DNA of 64,000 bases from Aequorivita sp. (GTDB taxonomy: Bacteria > Bacteroidota > Bacteroidia > Flavobacteriales > Flavobacteriaceae). A program made the position numbers and the translations under genes. The stretch is taken from assembly GCA_030690315.1 (NCBI GenBank), contig JAUYGY010000036.1, positions 62,001 through 126,000 of the forward strand, written 5' to 3'. The notes under the pieces were generated by a model. The model made no database searches. It saw nothing but the letters and a program-made list of their open reading frames with translations, and was not told where the DNA came from. Shown here in pieces: positions 52,096 through 60,568 of the stretch (its first letter is position 1; the number at the start of each line of letters is the position of its first letter).

Positions 52096-54687
52096 ATGAA
52101 AAAAATTATTTACTTCTTCATCTTTTTTACCGTCAATCTATCCTTTGCCCAGGATTACACTGGCGTGATAAAGACACATCTTCAGCAAAACCGGTCTTTG
52201 TACTCGTTGCAGCAGCAAGATATTTCAGACATTTCGGTAGTGTCACAAAGCTTTTCAAAAAGCATGGAAGCTTACACTATTTATGTAGAACAGCGCCACC
52301 AAGGCATTAATTTATTCAATTCCACTTCGCCTTTTGTGGTAAAGGATGGTGCGGTTGTAAGCGCAAAAGTTTCATTTACTGATAATTTGGCTTCAAAAAT
52401 TAATGCCGTAAATCCGGCATTAACAGCGGAGATGGCAATTTCAAAAGCAGCCTCAGCACTTGGCTTGAATGCCCCTTCCAATTTAGAATTGCTTAGTATG
52501 GGAATAGACAATACCTATATTTTTTCTAATGGAGCAATTTCATTGGAAAATATTCCGGTACAATTGGTTTATCAAAAAATGGAAACCGCCAATTCTTTAC
52601 GGCTGGCTTGGGATTTAAGTATTTATCTGCGCGATGCAAGCCATTATTATAATGTGCGTATTGATGCAATGACTGGAGATTTATTGGAAACTATGGATTG
52701 GGTTTCGCAATGTAACTTACCAGATTTTTCTGCAGGCCACAATCACAGCACCACAAAAGGGGAGAGCATGTTGTTTGAAAATAACGAAGAGTCAATTGCA
52801 AAACCTTTGGGAGGTTCACAATACAGAGTTTTTGCGATGCCATTAAGAAACCCCGATAATGGGCCAGATACAGTAGTGAATAGCCCCGATAATGCAACTG
52901 CCTCGCCCTTCGGGTGGCATGATACAAATGGGGTGGCCGGTGCTGAATTTACAATTACAAGAGGAAACAATGTATATGCTTATTTGGATTTGTGTGACAC
53001 TAGTTCTGGAAATTCTCCAGATGGCGGGGCTCCTTTAAATTTTGATTTTCCTTTTAATTTACCTCAAGCCCCAGCAAACTTTAGAGATGCCGCGACCGTG
53101 AATTTATTTTATATGAATAATATCATTCATGATGTAATGTATCAATATGGTTTTGATGAAATAAGTGGCAATTTTCAAGAAAACAATTATGGAAATGGAG
53201 GCTTGGGCAGTGATTCTGTAAATGCAGAGGCACAAGATGGTGGCGGAACCAATAATGCAAACTTTGCAACGCCGCCGGATGGAAACAACCCTAAAATGCA
53301 AATGTATCTTTGGGGTGGAGGAACCGCACCGGTTGCAGATATTTTCACAATTAATAGCGGTCCGCTTGCTGGAGTGTATAGTGGTGTTGCCGCAGGTTTT
53401 GGCGCTGGAATTCCTATTAATCTAACCCAAGATTTAGTTTTGGTTGAGGATGATGATTCGGGGCCTTCTTCAGACCCTAATGACGGTTGCGACAATATAA
53501 CAAATGGCCCTTCAATCAGCGGAAAAATTGCAGTAATCCGAAGGGGGGAATGTGAATTTGGTTTTAAGGTTTTGGCGGCACAAAACAATGGTGCAGTTGC
53601 AGCTATCATCGTAAACAATGTAGCTGGCGCTCCACCACTTATGGGTGCGGGAGTTGTGGGCTGTCAAGTTACAATCCCGGCTTTTGCAATTTCAAATGTA
53701 GATGGCGATCCTATAATAACGCTGCTAGATGGCGGTGGCTCCGTAAACGGAACTATAAATGGAACAAATGTTCCCTTCAGTGTAGACGGTGATCTTGATA
53801 ACGAAATTATTATCCACGAATATGCTCATGGAATTTCAAACAGACTTACTGGTGGGCCTGGCAATGTAGGATGTTTGCAGAACGAAGAACAAATGGGAGA
53901 GGGCTGGAGTGATTTCTACGCTATAATTATGACAATCCAAAATGGAGATCAAGGCACGGATATAAGAGGAATGGGCTCTTATGCCTCGGGAGATCCAAAT
54001 GGGATCAGGACATATCCATACACTACCAATATGGGAATAAATCCACATACTTATGATGATATTAAAACTGAAGTTGCCCCCCACGGAGTAGGATCTGTTT
54101 GGTCAGCGATGCTTTGGGAAATGACGTGGGATTTAATTGCTGAATATGGTTTTGATTCAGACATTTATAATGGTACCGGAGGAAACAACATTGCTTTACA
54201 GCTTGTAACTGACGGCTTAAAATTACAACCCTGTAGCCCTGGGTTTGTTGGTGGGAGAGATGCCATTCTGGAAGCAGACCAAATAGTCAACGGAGGAGCG
54301 AACAGGTGTATAATATGGCGCGCTTTTGCACGAAGAGGGCTTGGAGTAAGTGCTATTCAAGGAAGTTCAAATAGTAAATTTGATGGCGCCGAAGCTTTTG
54401 ATGTGCCAGTGGACTGTCTATTGGGTGTGAATGACAACGGAAGTATTCAAAACAATTTCATTATATATCCCAATCCATCAAATGGGGAAATTTACATCAA
54501 AGCCAGAGAGAATATGGGGGATGTTAGTGTCTCTATATTTGATATCCATGGCAGAAAAGTGTTGAGCAAACAAATGGAAGTTCATACTGTTGCAAATATA
54601 AATGCAAATGGTTTAGAAACAGGAATTTATTTAATTCGCATTGATGGAGATAATTATTCACAAACATCCAAGCTTATTATTAAATAG
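52096..54687 (+). CDS. Secreted M36 (fungalysin) metalloprotease with PA and T9SS domains, copy 1
   Basis: An 863-residue exported protease; the start at 52096 places the signal peptide (cleavage near LSFAQ) at the N-terminus, and an upstream in-frame ATG (52051) is unlikely. An FTP-type propeptide comes first, then the M36 domain with HEYAH (His574, Glu575, His578) and NEEQMGEGWSDFYA holding the third ligand. A protease-associated (PA) domain (NGPSISGKIAVIRRGECEF) is inserted before the zinc site. A type IX sorting domain (IIYPNPSNGEIYI onward) ends the protein. The next gene is a close paralogue, so this is a tandem duplication. Confidence 0.93.
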   Translation: MKKIIYFFIFFTVNLSFAQDYTGVIKTHLQQNRSLYSLQQQDISDISVVSQSFSKSMEAYTIYVEQRHQGINLFNSTSPFVVKDGAVVSAKVSFTDNLASKINAVNPALTAEMAISKAASALGLNAPSNLELLSMGIDNTYIFSNGAISLENIPVQLVYQKMETANSLRLAWDLSIYLRDASHYYNVRIDAMTGDLLETMDWVSQCNLPDFSAGHNHSTTKGESMLFENNEESIAKPLGGSQYRVFAMPLRNPDNGPDTVVNSPDNATASPFGWHDTNGVAGAEFTITRGNNVYAYLDLCDTSSGNSPDGGAPLNFDFPFNLPQAPANFRDAATVNLFYMNNIIHDVMYQYGFDEISGNFQENNYGNGGLGSDSVNAEAQDGGGTNNANFATPPDGNNPKMQMYLWGGGTAPVADIFTINSGPLAGVYSGVAAGFGAGIPINLTQDLVLVEDDDSGPSSDPNDGCDNITNGPSISGKIAVIRRGECEFGFKVLAAQNNGAVAAIIVNNVAGAPPLMGAGVVGCQVTIPAFAISNVDGDPIITLLDGGGSVNGTINGTNVPFSVDGDLDNEIIIHEYAHGISNRLTGGPGNVGCLQNEEQMGEGWSDFYAIIMTIQNGDQGTDIRGMGSYASGDPNGIRTYPYTTNMGINPHTYDDIKTEVAPHGVGSVWSAMLWEMTWDLIAEYGFDSDIYNGTGGNNIALQLVTDGLKLQPCSPGFVGGRDAILEADQIVNGGANRCIIWRAFARRGLGVSAIQGSSNSKFDGAEAFDVPVDCLLGVNDNGSIQNNFIIYPNPSNGEIYIKARENMGDVSVSIFDIHGRKVLSKQMEVHTVANINANGLETGIYLIRIDGDNYSQTSKLIIK

Positions 54688-54710
54688 TGAAATTGTCAAA
54701 ATTTAAAATG

Positions 54711-54738
54711 AAAGAGGCCGAAAGGCCTCTTTTTTTAT
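54711..54738. terminator. Terminator between the two M36 genes
   Basis: A 9-bp stem AAAGAGGCC/GGCCTCTTT with loop GAAA (54711-54732), then T's. The paralogous gene downstream has an almost identical terminator stem (57555). The remaining ~200 bases up to 54941 hold only AT-rich leader DNA, partly similar to the leader of copy 1. Confidence 0.85.
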
Positions 54739-54940
54739 TTTTAGAATTTATAGTTTAAGCTAGGAAAAAATATGAATATTGAAACTTTTGATACCTAAAG
54801 TGTTAAAAACAAAATTTTAAGAGTGTTTATCATCAATTTTATGATATTTTTATAAATTCTTATTTATAGGAGCGTTAAATCAACAATTTTTTTGGATCAA
54901 TTACATCTGGTCCTAATCACCTAAAAACTAAATTAATCTT

Positions 54941-57532
54941 ATGAAAAAAGTTCTTTACTTAATTATCTTTTTTGCTGTAAACACATCCTTTGCGCAGGAT
55001 TACAGCAATTTGATAAAAACGTACCTTCAACAAAATCGTTCGCAATATTCGCTCCAGCAGCAGGATATTTCGGATATTTCAATTTCATCACAGAGTTATT
55101 CAAAAAATTTGGAAGCTTACAATGTGTATGTAGAACAACGCCATAATGGCATTAAATTGTTCAATTCTACTTCACCATTTGTAATTAAAGATGGCGCAGT
55201 AATTAGCGCTAAGCTTTCTTTTACCGAAAATGCGGCAGCAAAGGTAAATGGTACTTCACCTTCAATATCTGCAGTGAATGCAATTTCAAAAGCGGCAAAT
55301 TGGCTTGGACTTCAAAACCCTTCAAATTTAAGTTTGATAGAAACGGTTTCAGACAATAGCTATATTTTTTCCAATGGAAATATTTCACAGGAAAACATTC
55401 CAGTAGAGCTTGTTTATCAAAAAATGGATAATACAAGTGTTTTAAAATTATCTTGGGATTTAAGTATTTATCTTTTAGATTCAACACACTATTATAGTGT
55501 TCGTATAGACGCAATGACCGGTGAACTTCTTGATCAAGGCGATTGGGTTGTTAGTTGTAACTTTGGCGATGGCCAGCACTCCCATTCCAATATGGAAAGT
55601 GTGCTTTTTTCAGAACAGAATTTAACCAATTCAAGCCTTATTATGGGTGATGGATCTGCCTATCGTGTTTTCCCCTTGCCTTTAGTAGGGCCAAACGAAG
55701 GTGATGACCAATTGGTTGCTGATCCCTCTAACCCCATCGCATCCCCTTTTGGGTGGCACGATACAGATGGGATTGCTGGCCCAGAATATACCCATACACG
55801 CGGCAATAATGTACTGTCCATGGAAGATGCAAATGGAAATAACGGAGCGGGAGACACAGCTGAAGGTGGTCCAACATTACAGTTTGACTTTCCTTTTAAT
55901 CTTCCCCAAGCGCCTGTATCATTTAGAGACGGAGCAATTACTAACTTATTCTATATGAATAATATGGTTCACGATATAATGTATGCGTATGGTTTTGATG
56001 AAGAGAGTGGTAATTTTCAATCAAAAAACTACGGAGGTCTTGGTTCAGAAAATGATTTTGTACTAGCCGACGCTCAAGATGGTAGTGGCTTAAACAATGC
56101 GAACTTTCAAACACCTCCAGATGGTGGTAAACCTAGAATGCAGATGTACCTTTGGAGTGCTCCAGGGAAGGTATTGGGAACTTTTCTGACCGTGAACAAT
56201 GGTCCTTTGGCGGGTGTTTATTATGCAGCTGATTCTAATTTTGCACCAGCATTACCAGTTGCTCCTATAACTACTGATCTTGTGGTAATAGAGGATGACG
56301 GTGGCGACCCGAACGACGGTTGTAATAATGTAACTAATGGTGGTGATTTGAACGGTAAAATTGTTGTAATCAGAAGAGGAACTTGTGCTTACAACATAAA
56401 AACTCTTGCTGCACAGAATGAGGGTGCGGTAGCTGTAATTGTTGTGAATGACGTTCCTGGAGATCCTCTTGAAATGGGAGGAAGTGGCTCTGGAATTACA
56501 ATACCAGCCATTATGGTTTATCAATCTGACGGAGAAGCTTTGATTACTTCACTTTTAAATGGAGACACTATAAACGCAACTTTAAAAGATGATGGTTCTG
56601 GAAATGATCCTTTCCAAAGAGATGGCGATCTTGACAATGTTATAATTGCACACGAATATGGACACGGAATCTCAAACCGTTTAACAGCTGGCCCTGCGAA
56701 TACTGGCTGTCTTCAAAATGATGAACAGATGGGCGAAGGTTGGAGCGATTATTTTGGATTGATACTGACAATGAAACCAGGTGACTCTGGAAACGATTAC
56801 CGTGGTATAGGTACCTATGCAATTGGTGAAGGAATAGCTGGAAGAGGTTTGAGGACCAAATATTACAACACAGATTTCACCGTAAATAATTTTACATATA
56901 ATAGCATTAAAACACAAGCGGTTCCCCACGGAGTAGGTTCTGTATGGGCAACGATGTTATGGGATTTAACTTGGGATTTAATAGATGAATACGGTTTCGA
57001 CCCAGATATTTATAATGGTACAGGGGGTAACAACATTGCCCTACAGCTAGTTATAGATGGGCTGAAACTTCAACCTTGTAGTCCAGGTTTTGTGGATGGA
57101 CGTGATGCCATTCTAGAAGCTGATCAAATAGCAAATGGTGGGGCAAATAGATGTATTATCTGGCGTGCGTTTGCAAGACGTGGTCTTGGCGTAAGTGCCA
57201 ACCAAGGAAACTCTGGAAGTAGATCTGATGGTACTGAGGCATTTGATGTTCCCGTTGATTGCATACTAGGAGTTTCGGATAATGGAAATGTTGAAAATGT
57301 TTTTGTCGTTTTTCCTAACCCATCAAATGGAGAGATTAACATAAAATCAAAAGTTGATGTGGCCGATGCTACCATCTCAATTTTTGATATGAACGGTAGA
57401 AAAGTCTTCAACCAAATAGTTGAACTTCACCAAGCTGCAACCATCAATGCTTCTGGTCTTACTTCAGGTATTTACCTAATGCAAATTGAAGGAGCTGGCC
57501 GTTCTCAAACTACTAAGCTTATTATCAATTAA
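54941..57532 (+). CDS. Secreted M36 (fungalysin) metalloprotease with PA and T9SS domains, copy 2
   Basis: An 863-residue paralogue of the gene at 52096, the same length and domain order. Zinc site: HEYGH (His571, Glu572, His575) and NDEQMGEGWSDYFG. The PA insert is NGGDLNGKIVVIRRGTCAYN, and the sorting domain starts VFPNPSNGEINI. The propeptide start QDYSNLIKTYLQQNRSQYSLQQQDISD is nearly the same as in copy 1, while the regions around the catalytic core differ more. The PA segment and surface loops are where the two diverge, hinting at different substrates. Confidence 0.93.
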   Translation: MKKVLYLIIFFAVNTSFAQDYSNLIKTYLQQNRSQYSLQQQDISDISISSQSYSKNLEAYNVYVEQRHNGIKLFNSTSPFVIKDGAVISAKLSFTENAAAKVNGTSPSISAVNAISKAANWLGLQNPSNLSLIETVSDNSYIFSNGNISQENIPVELVYQKMDNTSVLKLSWDLSIYLLDSTHYYSVRIDAMTGELLDQGDWVVSCNFGDGQHSHSNMESVLFSEQNLTNSSLIMGDGSAYRVFPLPLVGPNEGDDQLVADPSNPIASPFGWHDTDGIAGPEYTHTRGNNVLSMEDANGNNGAGDTAEGGPTLQFDFPFNLPQAPVSFRDGAITNLFYMNNMVHDIMYAYGFDEESGNFQSKNYGGLGSENDFVLADAQDGSGLNNANFQTPPDGGKPRMQMYLWSAPGKVLGTFLTVNNGPLAGVYYAADSNFAPALPVAPITTDLVVIEDDGGDPNDGCNNVTNGGDLNGKIVVIRRGTCAYNIKTLAAQNEGAVAVIVVNDVPGDPLEMGGSGSGITIPAIMVYQSDGEALITSLLNGDTINATLKDDGSGNDPFQRDGDLDNVIIAHEYGHGISNRLTAGPANTGCLQNDEQMGEGWSDYFGLILTMKPGDSGNDYRGIGTYAIGEGIAGRGLRTKYYNTDFTVNNFTYNSIKTQAVPHGVGSVWATMLWDLTWDLIDEYGFDPDIYNGTGGNNIALQLVIDGLKLQPCSPGFVDGRDAILEADQIANGGANRCIIWRAFARRGLGVSANQGNSGSRSDGTEAFDVPVDCILGVSDNGNVENVFVVFPNPSNGEINIKSKVDVADATISIFDMNGRKVFNQIVELHQAATINASGLTSGIYLMQIEGAGRSQTTKLIIN

Positions 57533-57554
57533 GTTTAATTATATTGTAATATTG

Positions 57555-57583
57555 AAAGAGGCCCAAGTGGGCCTCTTTTTTTA
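57555..57583. terminator. Terminator between M36 copy 2 and dxs
   Basis: A 10-bp stem AAAGAGGCCC/GGGCCTCTTT with loop AAGT (57555-57578), then T's reaching into the last codons of dxs. It is shared by the two convergent genes. Confidence 0.85.
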
Positions 57584-59359
57584 TAGAAACTCTTGAAGTT
57601 TTTGTTTAATTTTTTTTGAAGAAATACCCACAATTTCCTGCAATTCTGAAATAGTCCCTTGATCTGGAAAAACATCTGGAATGCCTATAATTTCAATCGA
57701 ATTTTTATACTTGTTTGATGTCGCAAAAGCAACGACTGAAGTCCCCAAGCCACCAATTATAGTTCCGTCTTCAATTGTAATAATGGTTTTGTATTTCTTG
57801 AAAATTTGATGGAGAAGCGTTTCATCCAATGGTTTTAAAAAACGCATATCAATCAAACCTATTTTTTTCTGAAGAGAAACCGGAAGTGCTTCAATAGCCT
57901 CCAAAGTATTGAGCGCAATTGTTCCAAGGGTTAAAACGGCAATTTCTTCACCTTCCTTTATTATTTTCCCTTTTCCAATTTCAATATTTTTGAAAGGTTG
58001 TTGCCAATCTAAAATCTTTCCCGTGCCACGTGGATACCTTATGAATATGGGCAAATCCAAACCTTGCTGTGCGGTGAACATAATATTTCGCAGTTCCATT
58101 TCATTTCGAGGCGCAAAAATGATGAGGTTTGGGATGCAGTTTAAATAGGCCAAATCAAAAATACCGTGATGCGTTGGGCCATCTTCGCCAACAATCCCAG
58201 CGCGATCCAAACAGAATATTACAGGAATTTTTTGAAGGCAAACATCGTGTATCACTTGATCGTAAGCGCGCTGTAAAAATGTGGAATAGATATTACAGAA
58301 AACATGGAACCCTTGGGTAGCCATACCTGCGGCGAAAGTAACAGCGTGTTGCTCGGCAATACCCACATCAAATGCTCTTTCTGGGAAAACGTCCATCATA
58401 AATTTTAACGAACTTCCCGAAGGCATCGCAGGGGTAATACCGATTATTTTTTCGTTTTTTGAAGCGAGTTCAACTAGTGTTTTACCAAAAACGTCCTGAA
58501 ATTTTGGAGGCTGTTTCTCGTTGGTTTTTGGGGCAAGATCGCCCGTATTCGCGTCAAATTTTCCGGGGGCGTGATAAATCACTTGATTTTCTTCGGCTTG
58601 TCGCAGTCCTTTTCCTTTGGTTGTAATTACGTGAAGCACTTTTGGGCCAGTAACTTTTTTCAATCTTTCCAGTTCTGAAATAACCAGCTCCAAATCATGA
58701 CCATCAATTGGCCCGGAATAATTGAAGTTCAGCGCTTCAAAAATATTGTCTGCTTCTTTTGCACCATCCAGTTTCACTTTCGTGAAATAATTTTTAAGTG
58801 CCCCCACACTTGGATCGATGCCAATTGCATTATCGTTAAGAATTACCAAAAGGTTTGTGTCCGTAACTCCCGCATGGTTCAAGGCTTCAAAAGCCATTCC
58901 GCTGGCAATGGACGCGTCACCCACTACCGCTATGTGCTGTTTTTCAGTTTCACTATTCAATCTTGAGGCAATGGCCATTCCCAATGCAGCAGAAATTGCG
59001 GTACTGCTGTGGCCAACGCCAAAAGTGTCATATTCACTTTCACTGCGTTTTGGAAAACCGCTGATGCCGCCCAATTGCCTGTTGGTGTGAAAAATTTCTT
59101 TTCTGCCTGTCAAAATTTTATGCCCATAGGCTTGATGGCCCACGTCCCAAACCAAAATATCATTTGGGGTATTGAAAACGTAATGCAAAGCAATAGTAAG
59201 TTCTACAACGCCAAGGCTGGCGCCTAAATGACCTTCTTTTGCAGCGACAATATTTATGATAAATTCACGAAGTTCCTGTGCCAATTGCGGCAACTTTTCC
59301 TTCGGAATTTTCCGGAGATCTTCGGGGAATGTTATGGTATTTAAGATGTTTTTTGGCAC
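57581..59359 (-). CDS. dxs: 1-deoxy-D-xylulose-5-phosphate synthase
   Basis: A 592-residue thiamine-diphosphate enzyme that joins pyruvate and glyceraldehyde-3-phosphate, the first step of the MEP isoprenoid pathway. Visible are GHLGASLGVVELTIALHYVF, DVGHQAYGHKILTGR, the ThDP motif VVGDASIASGMAFEALN...NDN, and the transketolase DIGIAEQHAVTFAAGMA region with catalytic Glu. It is slightly shorter than the E. coli enzyme (620), as is normal in Bacteroidota. A low-complexity repeat array separates it from divergent tadA. Confidence 0.96.
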   Translation of the reverse strand: MPKNILNTITFPEDLRKIPKEKLPQLAQELREFIINIVAAKEGHLGASLGVVELTIALHYVFNTPNDILVWDVGHQAYGHKILTGRKEIFHTNRQLGGISGFPKRSESEYDTFGVGHSSTAISAALGMAIASRLNSETEKQHIAVVGDASIASGMAFEALNHAGVTDTNLLVILNDNAIGIDPSVGALKNYFTKVKLDGAKEADNIFEALNFNYSGPIDGHDLELVISELERLKKVTGPKVLHVITTKGKGLRQAEENQVIYHAPGKFDANTGDLAPKTNEKQPPKFQDVFGKTLVELASKNEKIIGITPAMPSGSSLKFMMDVFPERAFDVGIAEQHAVTFAAGMATQGFHVFCNIYSTFLQRAYDQVIHDVCLQKIPVIFCLDRAGIVGEDGPTHHGIFDLAYLNCIPNLIIFAPRNEMELRNIMFTAQQGLDLPIFIRYPRGTGKILDWQQPFKNIEIGKGKIIKEGEEIAVLTLGTIALNTLEAIEALPVSLQKKIGLIDMRFLKPLDETLLHQIFKKYKTIITIEDGTIIGGLGTSVVAFATSNKYKNSIEIIGIPDVFPDQGTISELQEIVGISSKKIKQKLQEFL

Positions 59360-59430
59360 GATGTAAAGATACAGTTATTGCTAAATTGTTACTTCGGGAA
59401 TTCGTTTATTTGTAATTTCGTTTTATTCTG

Positions 59431-59492
59431 AAATCGAAATCGAAATCGAAATCGAAATCGAAACCTGAAACCTGAAACCTGAAACCTGAAAC
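59431..59492. repeat. Tandem hexamer and heptamer arrays upstream of tadA
   Basis: Five perfect AAATCG units (59431-59460) are followed without a gap by four AAACCTG units and a partial one (59461-59492). The array ends 1 base before the TTG start codon of tadA, so it forms the whole proximal leader. Confidence 0.95.
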
Positions 59493-59493
59493 T

Positions 59494-59949
59494 TTGAATA
59501 TAATTGAACCCTACGACGATACCTATTTCATGAAACGCGCCCTTCAAGAGGCGGAAACTGCTTATGAAAAAGGGGAGATTCCAATAGGCGCGGTGATAGT
59601 CATCAACAATCAAATTATTGCCCGGGCGCACAATCTAACTGAAATGCTGAACGATGTTACCGCCCACGCCGAAATGCAGGCCATTACCGCTGCAGCAAAT
59701 TATCTGGGAGGAAAATACTTAATTGATTGCACGTTGTATGTAACTATCGAGCCCTGCCAAATGTGTGCAGGCGCCCTGTTTTGGAGCCAAATTTCAAAAA
59801 TAGTTTATGGAGCTAGAGATGAACACCGCGGCTGCATTGCATTGAATACGAAATTGCATCCTAAAACTGTAATGGCAGGAGGAATATTGGCCGAGGAAGC
59901 CTCACAACTACTTAAGCGGTTTTTTATCGAGAAAAGAAATTTGAATTAA
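59494..59949 (+). CDS. tadA: tRNA-specific adenosine deaminase
   Basis: A 151-residue zinc deaminase that converts wobble adenosine 34 to inosine in tRNA-Arg. The zinc and catalytic motifs are HAE (His58, Glu60) and PCQMC (Cys88, Cys91). The TTG at 59494 is chosen as start because family members begin about 12 residues before the YFMKRALQEAE helix; the next ATG (59530) would remove the conserved DDTYF segment. The start codon abuts a heptamer repeat array, leaving no ordinary ribosome-binding spacing. Confidence 0.92.
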   Translation: MNIIEPYDDTYFMKRALQEAETAYEKGEIPIGAVIVINNQIIARAHNLTEMLNDVTAHAEMQAITAAANYLGGKYLIDCTLYVTIEPCQMCAGALFWSQISKIVYGARDEHRGCIALNTKLHPKTVMAGGILAEEASQLLKRFFIEKRNLN

Positions 59950-59950
59950 A

Positions 59951-59982
59951 TAAAAAAGCCTTTCAAATTTGAAAAGCTTTTT
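59951..59982. terminator. Terminator between tadA and the cold-shock gene
   Basis: An inverted repeat AAAAAGCCTTTCAAA/TTTGAAAAGCTTTTT with one mismatch and no real loop, T-rich at its end. Confidence 0.7.
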
Positions 59983-60003
59983 GAATCCGTAATGTATATC
60001 TTT

Positions 60004-60201
60004 TTAGTCGTGAATAACGCGAACTTGAGCCGCAACACGTCCTTTTCTTCCTTCTTCCTCAACATATTCTACTTTGTCACCTTCGTTAAGGGCTTCGCCG
60101 TTTAAGCCAGTTACATGTACAAAAATGTCTTTTCCGGTGTCATCATTAGTGATAAAACCAAAACCTTTAGATTCGTTAAAAAACTTTACTGTTCCTTCCA
60201 T
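60004..60201 (-). CDS. cspA: Cold-shock / RNA chaperone protein
   Basis: A 65-residue single cold-shock domain with RNP1 KGFGFI and RNP2 DIFVHV, the standard nucleic-acid-binding surface. CspA-type proteins melt RNA secondary structure and act in cold adaptation or general growth. It is a single-gene unit with a ~90-base leader upstream. Confidence 0.95.
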   Translation of the reverse strand: MEGTVKFFNESKGFGFITNDDTGKDIFVHVTGLNGEALNEGDKVEYVEEEGRKGRVAAQVRVIHD

Positions 60202-60295
60202 TTTGATAAAAATAAATTAATACTAAGTATGCAAATGTATAATAATTATAAGCTCAAATGTTAAGGAAATCAAAATTTTTTAACTCGTTTACTGA

Positions 60296-60541
60296 TTAAA
60301 CCTTTTTATCTTTTTGATAATCCTGCATTTTTTCAATGTTTTCCTTGGTAAGCATATAGTCTTTCACGCTCCGATTTTTCCATCGATGATAGATGAAAAG
60401 TGGCATCAAAACAAAAAATCCTGCCATTAAGGTTAGCCCTATTATCAAATTTCCGGTGGCTTCATCTTCGGGTTTAATGAAAAAACCGATACCCAGGGCA
60501 ATAAGGACCGAAATAAACAAAACTGTTAATAAATATTTCAT
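60296..60541 (-). CDS. Small two-helix membrane protein
   Basis: An 81-residue protein with two membrane helices (about residues 3-21 and 31-52) and a charged C-terminal tail (RSVKDYMLTKENIEKMQDYQKDKK). No motif is known; flavobacterial genomes often hold similar unknowns. It ends 95 bases before the cold-shock gene's leader and follows the ClC gene by 27 bases, so it may be co-transcribed with that channel. Confidence 0.7.
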   Translation of the reverse strand: MKYLLTVLFISVLIALGIGFFIKPEDEATGNLIIGLTLMAGFFVLMPLFIYHRWKNRSVKDYMLTKENIEKMQDYQKDKKV

Positions 60542-60568
60542 CTTATTTTATTTTTACACATTACTGAA

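Noticed and set aside
59431..59492. Repeat array considered as a CRISPR
   Set aside because: Units are 6-7 bases with no spacers and no cas genes nearby.
59389..59631. A minus-strand reading frame with RFRFRFRFRF
   Set aside because: It is only the translated microsatellite plus antisense of tadA.
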